Part shown: positions 1-12,199 of the stretch, piece after piece
How the letters are laid out: the number at the start of each line of letters is the position of its first letter
How positions within the stretch are numbered: position 1 is the first letter of the stretch
Assembly (NCBI GenBank): GCA_037954665.1
Contig: JBBMOL010000008.1
Location: 10,633,559 to 10,697,558, forward strand
Origin: Laguncularia racemosa
Taxonomy: Eukaryota; Streptophyta; Magnoliopsida; Myrtales; Combretaceae
Length of the DNA stretch: 64,000 nt
Direction of reading: 5' to 3'
Position numbers and translations under genes: made by a program
The notes under the pieces: model-generated
What the model saw: the letters and a program-made list of their open reading frames with translations, nothing else
Database searches by the model: none
Told to the model about the DNA's origin: nothing

Positions 1-2779
1 GAAAAAATATGGAAAAATTAAAAAAAATTCACAACCCCTTGCTTTCTTTTTCTTTCCTTTTTTAATTTATTTTTTCAATTTTTTTTTATTTTTTATTAAT
101 TTACACAAACACTAATATATATAAAGTTAATGTTACATTTGATACATAAACTTCGTTCATTTTTGCAATTATCTACCTTAAGTTTAAAAGTTTTAATTTA
201 TTACTTATAAACTTTTCAAGGTTATTTAAGTACTTTGAAGGGGTTGTTAATTATAAAAATAAATAAAGTTTAGGTAGTTAATTATAAGAATAGGCAAAGT
301 TTAAGTAGTTAATTACTATGATTGGGGAAAAAAATTGATCAAATTTTAAATCAAACTAAATAATAAATTAGGTTCAAACTATTTTTTAGGTTCAAAAAAT
401 GGAAAATTAAATTGAATCATTTTGTTTTATGTTAGAAAAGGTTATAAACCAAATTGAATTTTTTTGAATTGAACTAAATTGTAAGAATTAAAAAAAAAGA
501 AAATAAAATGGTGGTGAAACTTTTGAAATTGTATAACAAAAAAGAGGATTTCATGTCATTTATTCAATTCCTCCTCTTATTTGGTTTTCATTGAGTAACT
601 CACTAATTTCTTTTTTCTTTTCATATTTTTGCTTAATGACTGATATAAAAACTAGAATTATTTAGATAGAGACAATAGAACTTTATTAAATATATTAAAT
701 GGATGTTTAAGATATTGAGTGATATCGAATAAATGATAATGAATTAAACATATTTTTATGTTAATTATAATTTTTTTTATAACTTATTGACTTGTATATA
801 AAAAAAAGAAAACTAATAACACGTGTAAAAATGATTTAAACCATAGATTGAACCATTTTATTTAGGTTAAAAAAATTTATAAACTGAATAGTAAGGTTAA
901 GTTTGATTTAGGAAAAAAAAATTGTAATATACTATTCAGTTTAATTCAAGGGATGAACCATAGCAAACCATACCAACCCCTATTAACTGCAAAAATAGGC
1001 TAAGTTCATGTAGTAAGTTAATACTTTAAAACTTTAGGTAGTTAACAAAAAATAAATAAAATTGAGATATTAGATGTGATATTTACTCACATATATAGGT
1101 ATATATACATTTATTGTAGAAAAAGGTGGTAAACATTAAAAATTACATTTGTACTTTTCCCATAAGAGTACTTGGACCAATAAGATGGTGCCATGTGTAG
1201 TTCATACTAGAAAAACTAATGGTAGCCTTGTTTGTAAATGTTTACAAATGTTAAGGACAAAAGTAGAAAAAAAAAATGTTTAGGATTGGAATAAAAAGGT
1301 GGCAAATATTAAGGATTAAATTTGTACTTTTCTCTAGGGTTAATTGGGTCAAATAACATACGAGAATTGACCTACTATAATTGCAATCTACCCTTGATGG
1401 TAGGCCATGGGACACCATTGAGAAATTCAAATAGAGAGAGATATAAAATTAGTCCTTAGTCTTTTTTTTTTCCTTTTTCAAGCATTCATTTGTAAACTCT
1501 TATATTTATGTAATCCACTTTTTAAATAAAAATAAATACATGCCACAACATTTTGATGGAACTATTAATAGATATGACAAAGTGCATTTCCAGAGTCATT
1601 TTAAAAAGATGGACTTAAAAGGAAAGGTAGAGGATTGAGATGAAAAAGCAATAAAAAGTGAATAGCTTCAAAAGAAAAGTTCAAAAGTGGATACCTTAGA
1701 TAGAAGAGTAGTAAGGATATTTATGGTTTAGTTCAAGGGTCAAATCGAATCGAATCGTATTTGAAATGGTTTGGTTATAATCCTTAATGAACCAAACTAT
1801 TTTTAAAAACACTTTATTCTAGTTGATAATACTAAGATAAATAGGAGTTTTTACCAAAAAATTAATATGCAAATTGAAAAATATTACTCAAGAATTAAGT
1901 TATATAATATTATATTATGGTGACATTTCATCTTAGGTAATAGTGAAAGCATGCAAATTTACTTGAAAGATAAGAAACGAAGGTGATAGAATTAAGTGTG
2001 AGATGAGGGACGATAAAAAGGAAAAGCTAAATAGGGTTGGACAAGAATGTTAATAGGATTTAAAACTAAAAAATATTGCTTATTTTTATTTTTTAATAAG
2101 AAGCGGTTTGAATTGGCTTAGTTTAACCTTGGAACCTCATCGAAATATGAAAGAACCATATTTTGTAGTTCAATGTAGTTCAATTTGGTTTAATGAACAG
2201 CCTTAGAAAATAGTTAAAAGGTCATAACCATTTCTTTGTTTTGCCCATTAAAAAGATGCTTTTGCTTGGGGAAAATCAACCTAGTTTGGATTTGTTTCTT
2301 TTTTTTTTTTCTTTAATACTTTTTAGTTACATGGTTAGAGTCCCTATTTACCCTAAATTGTGGGTTAGACGGTCAAAATCAATTCGCAACCTACAATTCT
2401 AATAGAAGGTCGACAGTCTCACCGTAGGCGAAGCTCCATCCACGATCCCATTGAGTTTTAGGCTCCCCCCGTCGCCCAAGTTTTGCCTTTTCTTTTACTA
2501 TATTTGTTTTTATTTTTAGATTTTTTATTTTATTGATTGTTGAATGTTGAAATTAAAATACTAATTTGTCCACGCGGATGTCACGCAACAAAAAGATAGT
2601 AATATAAATAATCTTACTACCAGATGGCAATTTTAGAGTTATTTGCATGATTTGGAAAAGAAAAATGAAAAAAAAACAGAGAGTTATTTGCACGATTTCC
2701 CCTTTTATAGTCTCAGGGCTCAAATTTACTTCACTTATAAATTATAATGCTTTATGATTAATTGCAACTGCTCTATAGG
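1..2779. other. AT-rich gene-free region
   Basis: No open reading frame, RNA gene or clear transposon domain is visible. The stretch is rich in A and T runs and short degenerate duplications: a gtagttaatta motif recurs around 250-320, and a ~40-bp segment at about 1125-1166 recurs at 1300-1339. It is probably old, eroded repeat sequence. Confidence 0.6.
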
Positions 2780-3057
2780 TGTTGGAACTTCCAAAGTAAT
2801 TTTCACTTGCCTATGATAGATGTATTTTACATTAACTACATAGCTTAGTTACTGTATATAGATGTATATAGTTTAAAGTTACACGTGTACATAAGTAGTA
2901 TATATATGTCTTGTGTTGAGATGTTTAATTAATAGAAAACAGAATAACAAACTCAGTCATCAAAATTTTCTTCTCTCTCTCGTCTTCAACCTTTCTTTCT
3001 TGTAACCTTCCTTTCTAATAAACAAATACATCATTTTATATGCTTGTTTTCATCACA
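2780..3057 (+). repeat. 5' LTR of a Ty1/copia element
   Basis: The segment starts TGTTGGAACTT and ends CATCACA, the TG...CA ends of an LTR, and is about 280 bp, a usual size for plant copia LTRs. A degenerate tRNA-Met-type primer binding site follows at once, then copia gag. The 3' LTR is not found in the window, so the left boundary rests on the terminal motif and not on a pairwise alignment. Confidence 0.7.
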
Positions 3058-3073
3058 GTATTAGAGCTTGAAA
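3058..3073 (+). other. primer binding site of the copia element
   Basis: GTATTAGAGCTT follows the LTR end and resembles the plant initiator-Met site TGGTATCAGAGC with several changes. Its place between LTR and gag supports the call. Confidence 0.6.
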
Positions 3074-3089
3074 TTTCGCCATTAGATGA

Positions 3090-3960
3090 TATATCTTCCC
3101 CATATTACATACATCATTCCGATACTCAAAATTTGGTTTGAATTACTTCAGTTTTGATAGAGAAGAATCACAATACATGGAGTTGTTCATTTTTGTTAGC
3201 TTTGTCAATTTGTAATAAAGTTGGATTCATTGATTGTCCAATTGTTGTCCCTTTAAAGGTTTGGAATTGTTGCAACAATCTGAATGTAGCTTGGCTTTTG
3301 TGATCAATGCAACACCAATTGCTTCTACAGTAATCTATATGAATTCGATCAAAGAGATTTAGGACAAGCTAAAGGTTAGGTTTTCCCAATCCGATGAAAC
3401 TTGCATTTTTCAATTGTGTCATTTACTAAATACTATTCTTCAAGGATTTGGGAAGAGTTGAGAAATTCTAGACCTTTACCACATTGTTTTTGCGGTTCTT
3501 GTAATCAAATTTTTTTTTTTTTTGACTAGTTTGTTAAGATGGTACAAAAGGATTATGTTTTCAAATTTCTCAATAGCTTAAATGAAAGTTTTTCAACTTT
3601 AACGTCACCGATTCTGATTTTAAAGCCTTTTCCCACTCTAGATGAGGCCTACTCTTGGTTATTAGGGATGAATTTCAAAGCAAGAATAGACCTAAAGAGT
3701 TTATTGAGAATGATCTGATTTGTATTTACTATCGAAAGAAGGGACATTTGAGAGAAAAGTGTTACAAGTTGATTGGTTTTCCTCCACATTATAAGTTCAC
3801 TAAACCAAGACTATTTGGAGTAAATCAAGTAGTCATTAAGAATTTTGTAGATATTGTTGCTCTTATTAGAGTGTTAAATTGTCAAAAGATCAAGTTCTTC
3901 ATTTGTTGAGCCTACTTAATATTGCAGAAGGTTTAAGTTCATTTGGTTGTGATGTTGATA
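3090..3960 (+). pseudogene. copia gag, broken
   Basis: Three-frame reading gives a recognisable copia gag interrupted by stops and shifts. The N-terminal gag domain has YIHHSDTQN, then NHNTWS and NKVGFIDCPI. A middle part reads FQLCHLLNTILQG-like, then VFKFLNSLNESFSTL. The zinc knuckle lies at 3718-3786 (CIYYRKKGHLREKC, then LIGFP). In the knuckle the second Cys of CX2CX4HX4C is Tyr. Gag would form the particle core and bind the element RNA. No continuous frame remains, so this copy is dead. Confidence 0.8.
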
Positions 3961-4079
3961 CTTCATTTGTTCAAGTTTTTGTCTTATAGAATTCTAATTC
4001 TCATGGTCCAATTCATGCAAGTCCTATGGCAGGTAATGCTTCATTTGCAATCACTAATTCTTTTTCAAATACAAATATT

Positions 4080-5400
4080 ACCAAGGTCTTAGATTTAGGC
4101 GCTACTGATCATATGATTAGTTCACCCTATCTTTTTTCATTCTTATGTACCTATTCAAGATAGTTTTGTTTAGTTGCCTAGCAAGCAATGTTTGCAAGCT
4201 ACACATAAAGGAACAATTGTTTTTCCTTATGATCTTGTTCTTTATGATGTTCTTTTTGTTCCATCATTCAAATTTAACTCATCTAAGTGTCAAAACTTCT
4301 TTCTAATAACAGATGTTCACTTATGTTTACTAAACATGGCTCATTTATTTAGGACTCTCTAACTTAGAAAGTGATCGGTCAAGTCAAAGTTAAGCTTTAA
4401 TTGTTCTTCTTGGAGCAAGATATTCAATTTTCTTTCCTTTGTAAGCTTGTTGGTTATTCATGTAAATTAGTTCGGAACGCTTTTGTTTCACATGTATTCA
4501 ATGTTCTCTCAAATACGCTGGACATTTTACATTTTAGATTTGGCCACCCTCAATTTGAGTGTATGAGAGACATACACAAACTAGATGAATTTGTTGCTTG
4601 TAATAAATTTGATTACTTTGTTTATCCTTTAGCAAGCCAACATCATAATTCTTTACCCTTATATATTAGAGATACAACTTATGCCTTTGACTTGATTCAT
4701 GTTGATATATGGTGTTCTTTTGCCAATCTTACTTTACAAGATCATTGGTATTTTCTTACCATAGATGATGATTACACTAGAGTTACTTAGGTTTTTTCCA
4801 TAAAATCCAAGCATGAAGTATCTTCTATTGTTCCTTCATTCCATAATTTTGTTCTTACTCAGTTTAATAAAAAAATAACGCCATTTGCACTAATAATGGT
4901 TGTGGGTTTATGCTTTTTGATTTTTAATTTTCTCAAGGAATAATTTATCAATTTCTTATATAGAGACACCCCAACAAAATGGTGTAGTAGAAATGAAGCA
5001 CCAACATTTGCTTTTAGCTACTCGAGCTCTTCTTTTTTAATCATCATTGCCTTTATATTTCTAAGGTGATGTTATTTTGACTACTACTTCTCCTGTTAAT
5101 AGACTTCCTATTCTTGTTTTAGATGAAAATGAACCATATCAAATCCTTCCTCACAAGCAACCCTCTTATACACATCTTCAAGTGTTTGGTTCTTTGTGTT
5201 TTGCTTCTACACTTAAACAAAACTTACTGAATTTGATCCTTGAGCTAGTCCTTGTATTTTTGTTGGTTATCCCATTGGAGTTAACGGCTATAAGTAGTAT
5301 GATCTATTAAATAAAAGGTATCACATGTCTCAAGATGTTTCTTTTGTTGAGCATACTTTTCCCTTTTGTATTTCTTCAATTTGTAATTCTTTTTCTCCAA
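4080..5400 (+). pseudogene. copia protease and integrase, broken
   Basis: Domain order is protease, GAG-pre-integrase, integrase core and integrase C-terminus, which places integrase before RT and so defines Ty1/copia. The protease motif reads DLGATDHM near 4095, where Ser of DSGATDHM is Leu. Near 4520-4550 the pre-integrase reads LHFRFGHP. The integrase core shows DLIHVDIW and FLTIDDDYTRVT (4688-4788), then TPQQNGVVEMKHQH at 4966-5010 with the catalytic Glu present. Next come SYTHLQVFGSLCFAST and the FVGYPIG-like region, ending QDVSFVEHTFPF at 5332-5364. Several stops and frameshifts interrupt it. Confidence 0.85.
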
Positions 5401-5956
5401 ATTCTTGATTATCTCTACCTACTGATGTTTCTCCTTATATGTATCATGTTTTTTCTCAATGTCTTATATCAAATGGTCAATCTATAACTCATGATGTTGA
5501 TGATTCATAGATTGCACCTAAAAATGTGCATATAGATTCTTCTAGCTATGCTTCTAATGTCTTTGTTTTAGCCCCTATTAATGTTTCCAGCTTTACTCCT
5601 AATATTGCTCTTGCTTATAGAAATACTAGGCCCATTTAAGTGCCTTCATATCTAGTTGATTATCATTATCATTTGAGTTTAGCTTTGGTCAATCATTCTT
5701 CTATTGTTGATTCTTTTACTCATGGTTCTACTTTTCATTCTATTCAACATATACATACATACATATATATATATTATTTGTCTAATGATTCTTTGTCTTC
5801 TTCTTTTTGTGCATTTACTATTCAATTATCTAAACACTTTAGTCATATTCCAATATACAATTAGTGAGCTTAGAAAATTGGGGTTAGGCTATAGATGAAG
5901 AGATTGATGCTTTCAAAGGAAACAACACTTGGACTATTCCTTCCATGCCTCTTTAT
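5401..5956 (+). pseudogene. copia linker and start of reverse transcriptase
   Basis: A variable, low-complexity linker follows integrase, including a short TA/CA-rich run near 5750-5775. At 5893-5950 the conserved start of copia RT is readable (EEIDAFKGNNTW, then TIPSMP). The frame then stops abruptly because another element is inserted; the matching continuation (PIKQTIG) is found about 16 kb away at 21917. Confidence 0.8.
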
Positions 5957-7971
5957 TGAGTCTAGCTTTTTATCATTTTCCTTAATTTTAATCTATAATA
6001 AATCTTACTCATTTAATATAGATTACTCGACTAAACTAAGGAAAATTAATTCTTAAAAGGAGTTGCCACCAACCTCAATTGGAAAATAAACTTAAGGTTA
6101 ATTGGGTGGATTAACCTTAACTAGCTATTAGTTTATGAATTTTTCTTTTTTCTTTTTTAGAAAAAACATGAACCAAAGATATTGGATTTAGAGTGCTAAA
6201 CTATTAAAACCTAAAGAGTTACCATGTAGATTTTTCAAGAATATTTACTAAAAGGACTTTATATTCCTATCTTTATTTTTCATGTATTTTCTACTATATA
6301 TTATAATAGATTATGAATCTATGCTAAAAAAAACTAAAGTTTGAAGTTTACTATGCTAATTTTCTAAAGTAATTTAAAGTTTTTGTTTTATCTAACTAAT
6401 AACCTAGTCTTTATTTATTTAATTTTTCTAAAGTTTTTATTTTTAATTTTTATCTTATTTATTTTTTTAAGTTTTTATTTTACTTAATTTTTCTAGAGTT
6501 TTTATCTTATTTAATTTTCTATTTTTTTTTCATTATTTTATTTTATTTTTCTTAACCTAAAGTTTTTAGTTTATTATGATTACTTTTTCTAACCTAAAGT
6601 TTTTATTTTATTATGGCTGCCCTAAAGATGCCTATGCACTTGTTAGCCAGGATTAAACCATCAACAATTTACTTTTTCCTTTATAAAAATTAATAGTTTG
6701 TTGGTTAATTTTATTTAATAAAAGGTCGGGTTCACGTTATTTAATCATATTAATTTTTATTAAGAAATTACCTAGATGGCTTAGATTATTGAATGATTAT
6801 TTTTGAAAAATCTAAAATAACCTAAGTTTGGGAAAACCACATATTAAAATTTTATTTAAAAAAAAATCTAAGTGGTGAAACCCTAAGATGCTAGATTTTA
6901 ACATAAAGTATTTTATTTTTATTTTTATTATTTATTTTATCATTATTTTATTATTTATTCTTTTATTTTTGAAATTTTTATTATTTTATGAGAAACATGG
7001 TACTAAAAAAAAACTTTATTTTTTTATTTTAAAATTTACCTAATATTAAAATTTTATTTATTTATTTTCATTCTTTTGAATTTTTCATTTTTATATATTT
7101 TTTATCTTATTATCATTTTTTTTTAAATCCCAACTTATATTAAAAATTTATTTATTATTTTTATTATTATTTCTAATGCCTCAGCTCATAGTAAAGGTTT
7201 TTATTTTTTATTTTTATATTTTGTTATTATTATTACACATATTTTTATTAGACTTTTATTTAATTAAAATTTTTAAATTTTCATTTTTATTTTATTAAAA
7301 AATTCCTTAGATTTTTGTTTTCTTTTTTTTTTTTTTGCCATCAGGCGATGGTATACTCCACTACAACTCAATGGGTATTTGATTTGATTTGATTTATTTT
7401 TATTTATATATATATTTAAAACTATAGACAAGTCTAAAATACATCTAACAATAAATAAAATAAATATATAATAAAGGGAATAAAAGGAAAAAAAATATCA
7501 CCAATTGAGTTACTAGGTAACATATAGCTCGGGTCTGGCCGAGTTGCAGGTTGGATTGGGTAGTAGCAATGGGGCTCTTTGTCAGCAATGCTCCGGTGAT
7601 CATTGAGGGTGGCTAAAGGGTGTTTCCTAAGTTTTTAGGGGTGGGGAATAGACTAACGATGTCGGTTTTCACTAAAAACTAGCTAAGGGTAGTGTTTTGA
7701 AGGTGGCCGGCGGTGATGGTGATGGTGGTTTTTCGATCTAAGCTTCCAACAAGTCCTTACCTCATGAAAACAACCTTTTCTTACTCCTCGCAACCTAAGG
7801 GAACTAATAATACCTAAACCAAAGCTCAAAAGTTGAGTATGGGTGGTGAAATCCTAGAGAGAAGTTTTAGCCGATAGTGGTTTTTTTCCTAGAGAGAGAA
7901 AATGACTATGCGAGCTTATAAGTTCCTTTTTTTGAGTGATTTTTCTAACTTTCTTAAGTTTAGTACCTTGG

Positions 7972-7981
7972 TCTATTTATA
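7972..7981 (-). promoter_or_regulatory. TATA box of the Tat 3' LTR
   Basis: The minus strand reads TATAAATAGA, a strong plant TATA box, at the same place as in the other LTR. Transcription would run toward lower coordinates. Confidence 0.55.
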
Positions 7982-8288
7982 TGTATCCATGGATAAGCTC
8001 GGGATAACTTAGATTGCACCGAATCTAAGTAAGGGATAAGCTCTGTTTTTTTTTTTCTTTTTGATTTGATTTGATTTGTCCATTTTCTTTTGTTAAAATT
8101 GATGTTTATAAATCTTTTGGTTGAATGTTAAGGATTTGCATGGAAAAATCGGTTTAGGCGAGTTAGATTCATAGTTATCTGGTCATTTTTTCTCCTCTGT
8201 GGTCATTGGCCGATGGTTGAAGAAGTTCATGTGCCTTTCACATGCTTCAATTCAACCAATCACAAGTTGCCATGTGTCCACTTAGAGG

Positions 8289-8402
8289 AAAAAAAAAATG
8301 AAAATGGCATAAAGTGCCTTGGGTAGGATTCGAACTTGTGACTTAGGAGCTTCCTCGCACGCACCGGACCAACACATGAACTAGCTGAGCTAACTCATTT
8401 TC
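8289..8402 (-). other. tRNA-like (SINE-head-like) module in the Tat 3' LTR
   Basis: On the minus strand a box A (TAGCTCAGCTAG, 8381-8392) and a box B (AAGTTCGAATCC, 8326-8337) lie about 43 nt apart, followed by ten T (complement of 8289-8298), a Pol III terminator or SINE T-tail. Acceptor and T stems do not pair well, so it is not a functional tRNA. It looks tRNA-derived and may be an old SINE head fixed in the LTR. Confidence 0.65.
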
Positions 8403-8682
8403 TTAGTTTATTATTGCAATTAATTTACATATAAGCTAATGGTCTTAGTTAATTTTTATTGAAAATGTTCACATTTTTTATTAATTTTTGTTATTTGTTA
8501 TTTTTTTTATGTTTTTTCATTTACTTTCACTTTATTCATTTTTTCCTTTTGTTTTTTTTATTATCGTTTTTATTATATATTTTTTGTAAACTAGGCTTTT
8601 TTATTATTACTATTATTATTATTATTTATATATATATATATCTTAAACAAATCTAGACCAAGGCAAAAATAGGGTATCTACA

Positions 8683-8696
8683 ACTACCCCTCTTTG
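8683..8696 (-). other. polypurine tract of the Tat element
   Basis: The minus strand reads CAAAGAGGGGTAGT directly before the 3' LTR start, as needed to prime plus-strand DNA synthesis. Confidence 0.75.
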
Positions 8697-8764
8697 TAGT
8701 AAAGTTTGGATAGAACCTTACTACAAAGACAAAAAAGACATGATTTTTTTCTTAAGTCTAGAAT

Positions 8765-9240
8765 GACACGCCTACTATTGACGAAATAGGACTTTAATAT
8801 TTTCCTCCTATTGACAAGGATGGACTTAAATGGTTCACCATCTACTAATGAGAATGGAGTTCAAGGCTTGCCACTTACTAATGAGAATAGACTTAAATGT
8901 ATTGCTAGCTACTAACGAGACTAGGCTAAAGTTTTGTCATCTATTGACGAGAATGGACTTAAGAGACTTGCTAGTTATTAACGAGACTAGACTTATTAAG
9001 TTTGCCATTTATTGACGAGAATAGACTTAAAGAAGATGCTAACTACTGACTAGCCTGGACTTAAATATATTGCCATCTACTAACGAGAATGGACTTATGA
9101 GGGTGCTAGCTATTGACATGCAGACCTAAAGGTGCTTGTTAGCCGCTAACGAGATTAGACTTATTATGTTGCCACCTACCGACAAGAATGGAATTACAAG
9201 TTTTGTTAGTCGTTGATAAGGTTAGACTTAATTAATAAAT
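8765..9240 (-). repeat. ~34-bp tandem repeat in the Tat 3' UTR
   Basis: About 14 degenerate copies of a 32-36 bp unit with core ACGAGAATGGACTTA. Unit ends alternate between GCCA and GCTA over much of the array, so it is partly arranged as dimers of about 67 bp. It lies between the integrase end and the polypurine tract. Tat/Ogre elements are known to carry hypervariable tandem repeats at this place. Confidence 0.8.
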
Positions 9241-9824
9241 GCTCTTTTCGTCGATCTTTTAGGGTTTCAAAAGTGTGTTGGAACATGATATCTAGTAAAA
9301 ATTACTTTACCAATGAGTGGATCTTACCAATCTCATTGATTTCATCTCGGCGGTAGCTCCTTACTTGTCGCCCGCTAATCACTTGCTCGTTGAGCTAGAA
9401 CACCTTAGCAGAAGCTTCGCAACCAATCTTCATGGTTATGTCTTCTATGTATGTGGTGGGATCAAATCTTCTCTTGACCATAGCCTTCAAGGCATACTAA
9501 CTCCTGAAATTGTGTTAATCCTTTTTCCAGCAATAAAATTTCTTTACAAAAGGATTAAGTCATAACGAAGCATTTGACCATTTATTAACTATCTAGCTTC
9601 AGTTTACGGGTAATAACTTAGTTTGTATTTTTAATGTAGTGTAGAGAATATAGAAAAGGGAACTTATCAATGAAGTGTAGAGGTAGGGGTTGGTTAATGA
9701 CCAATCTAACATCAACAACCATAGAGGATATCATCTTTGCTCGTAAACAATGAAAATTTTGTCTTAAAGAGATTAATATCATCGATGCTCTTATCGAGTT
9801 TGGTAAGAGATTTCATTGATTAAC
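9241..9824 (-). other. non-coding part of the Tat 3' UTR
   Basis: Follows the integrase end in element orientation. An 82-codon frame on the plus strand (9317-9565) shows no recognisable domain and is probably chance. No other structure was seen. Confidence 0.5.
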
Positions 9825-11021
9825 TCATGGGTAATATAATTTCATTGTATCTGAGTTAACAAGGCCTCTTAAGTTTGGGCCATCCATATTAGCTATCACT
9901 AATGCCTCCCCTATTAGGATTTTCTTCACAATATAGGGTCCTTCATAATTTGGAGTGAATTTTCCTCTAAGATCCTGTACATTTGGCAACACTTTCTTCA
10001 ACACTAAATCTCCCTCCTTAAAGCATCCCGGCCGTACCCTCTTATTGAACGCTTTAACCATCTTCTGTTAGTAATACTGACCATGACATAATGCTGTGAG
10101 TTTCTTTTCATCAATCAGATTCAGTTGATCAACCCTTTTCTTCACCCATTCTGCTTCATCAAGCTATGCTTCTGTGAGTACCCTAAAGGATGGGATTTCC
10201 ACTTCTATGGGCAACACGACTTTAATTCCATATACTAGTGAATAAGGAGTGGCTCCAATCAAGGTTTTTATTGAGGTTTTGTATGTCATAAGGGTGAACG
10301 GTAACATTTCATGCCAATCGGTGTGAGTATTTGCCATTTTTTCAATAATTCTCATAATATTTTTATTGGCAGCCTCCACTACTCTATTCATTTGAGGATA
10401 GTACAGAGTTGAACTTCTATGGTTGATTCTAAATTGTTGACATGTCTCTGTGACTAATTTATTGTTTAAGTTGGTTGCTTAATCAGTAATGATGGATTTA
10501 GGTGGCCCATACCTAGGAATTATGTCTCTTTTTATGAACCTGACGACCACTCCTTTGGTTACATTGGCATATGAAGATGCTATAACCCATTTGGTAAAAT
10601 AGTCAATGGCTACCAAAATGAACTTGTGCCCATTTGATTTTTTCGAAGTTATTGGACTAACCATATCAATACCACACATGGAAAATGGCCATGGGGCCAA
10701 CAATATGAGTAATTCTTGAGGTGGAGCATTGATTTTATTAGCATAGACTTAGCATAAGTGACAATGCCTCATATATTTATTGCAGTCTATTTCTATAGTC
10801 ATCTAGAAATAACCTATCCTCATGATTTTGCGAGCTAGCATATATTCATTCATGTGTGGTCCATATACTCCCTCATGTATTTCTCGCATTAGGGTATTTG
10901 CTTCCTTTTCATCGACACACCTTAGTAGGGTAGTATCAAAGGATTTCTTGTCTAATGCAGAACTGCTGAGTGAAAAATGTGTTGCTAACCTTCTTAATGC
11001 CTTTTGGTCTTTCTTATCCAC
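9825..11021 (-). pseudogene. Tat integrase, broken
   Basis: Pieces in order: N-terminal HHCC zinc region (EIHEGVYGPHMNEY, ARKIMRIGYF, 11021-10803); catalytic core (FSMCGIDMVSPI, 10703 on, then PPKSIITD); the third part with NRVVEAANKN (10391-10360); and the C-terminal domain (GDLVLKK, NYEGPYIVKK, 10061-9825). Asp, Asp and Glu of the DDE triad are all still present. Stops separate the pieces. The C-terminus is of Tat type, with no chromodomain. Integrase joins element DNA to the host chromosome. Confidence 0.87.
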
Positions 11022-11084
11022 CTCCTCTAGATAAGTGCCATTTTGAAGGAATACGTTGATATTATGGTGCCAAGGCTTTCGATC

Positions 11085-11546
11085 CTAACTCTCTTTAGCC
11101 ACTAGGTAGAAAGTTGGTTTCTCCTCAACTTTGATCTTTAAAGGTTGAATCTTCATACCATATGAGATTTGAATCATGGATGTTAACATTGCCAAAGCAT
11201 CAGCGAATTGATTTTGGGTTCCAGGCACATACGTGAAAGAAATTTTTTTGAACCTCTCCACCAATTCGCTAAGATGCTGGTGGTATGGTATTAATTTGCT
11301 ATCCCTGGTTTTGTATTCTCCCAAGGTTTGGAGAATAATTAAAGACAAGTCTCCATATACTTCCAATTCCTGGATACCCATTTCTAATGCCATCTTAAGC
11401 CCCATGATACAAGCTTTGTATTCTGCTATATTATTAGTATATGGGAATGTCAATTTCGCTGCTATAGGAAAATGGTTAGCTTCAGGAGATATCAAGATTA
11501 CCTCTATTCCACATCTGAAAAAATTCATAGCTCCATCAAAATACAA
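11085..11546 (-). pseudogene. second (archaeal-type) RNase H of the Tat element
   Basis: A 153-codon open frame with YFDGAMN at the start, AEYKACIMGLKMAL in the middle, LEVYGDLSLII, and QFADALAML near the end. These are the Asp, Glu, Asp, Asp positions of an RNase H active site. It lies between the ordinary RNase H and integrase. An additional RNase H of this kind is a hallmark of Tat elements. It is among the longest intact stretches of this element. Confidence 0.82.
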
Positions 11547-11552
11547 CTTCCA

Positions 11553-12130
11553 CTACCGACTTTCTAATCTTTCGTCAACAGTGACTATAATTCCTTCATC
11601 TGGAAATCGAACTTCTAAGACTTCCAACATGTCTTTCCCTAAATATTCAGCTAATTGGTTTGCCAAAGCTTTTCCTTTTACTAAATTCTGATTTACATAA
11701 GTGATATCAAACTCTGAAAGCAACATCTTCCATTTGGATGTTCTTCCCATCAATGCTGGCTTTTCCACTAGATATCGTAGTGGATCATGTTTGATTAATA
11801 ACTCGATGGAATAATACAGGGTGTATTGTTGAAGTCGGTGCATTACCCATACAAAAGCACAACAAGTCTTCTCAACTTCCGAGTATCTCTGTTCTACTTT
11901 AGTGAACTTCTTGCTTAGATAATATATAAGGCACTCCTTTCCTTCTGTCTCATCTTTTTGCCCTAGCACACAACCCATGGACTCGAGGAGTATGGTCAAA
12001 TACAAGAATAAAGGCCTCCTAAGGGTGGGAATTGTTAGGATTGGTGGATTCATTAAATATCTCTTGATTTTAGAAAAGGCTTTTTCACATTATGCATCCC
12101 ATTTTATCGTGACATTCTTCTTCAAAAGCT
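11553..12130 (-). pseudogene. first RNase H of the Tat element
   Basis: Reads FLYLTILLESMGCVLGQKD, then CLIYYLSKKFTKVEQRYSEVEK and LIKHDPLRYLVEKP, ending ALANQLAEYL: the usual RT-attached RNase H of gypsy elements. The start position where Asp is expected (LYxT) is altered. The frame is open from 12053 to 11553; the part joining it to RT is broken. Confidence 0.82.
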
Positions 12131-12199
12131 TGAACAAAGGACAACACTTATTGGTAAGTTGAGATATGAACCTGGCTATGTAGTTCAACCTTCCCAATA

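Larger units (their letters stand above)
5957..8682 (-). repeat. 3' LTR of the Tat element
   Basis: About 2.73 kb, collinear with 19105-21914. On the minus strand it starts TGTAGATACCC and ends CTCA, giving TG...CA ends. By eye the two LTRs differ at roughly one base in ten over the stretches compared, so the insertion is old. The LTR holds TTTTA-rich low-complexity DNA (6400-7330), a TATA box, and a tRNA-like box A/box B motif at 8289-8402. Confidence 0.88.

Noticed and set aside
8289..8402. A functional tRNA gene on the minus strand
   Set aside because: Box A and box B are present, but acceptor and T stems do not pair, so it was called tRNA-like only.
8459..8656. 65-codon hydrophobic frame
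   Set aside because: Phe/Ile-rich translation of T-rich LTR sequence ending in a TA run.
9317..9565. 82-codon plus-strand frame in the Tat 3' UTR
   Set aside because: No domain recognised, and it is antisense to the element; most likely chance.
11233..11691. 152-codon plus-strand frame
   Set aside because: Antisense to the two RNase H domains of the Tat element, which have clear motifs.
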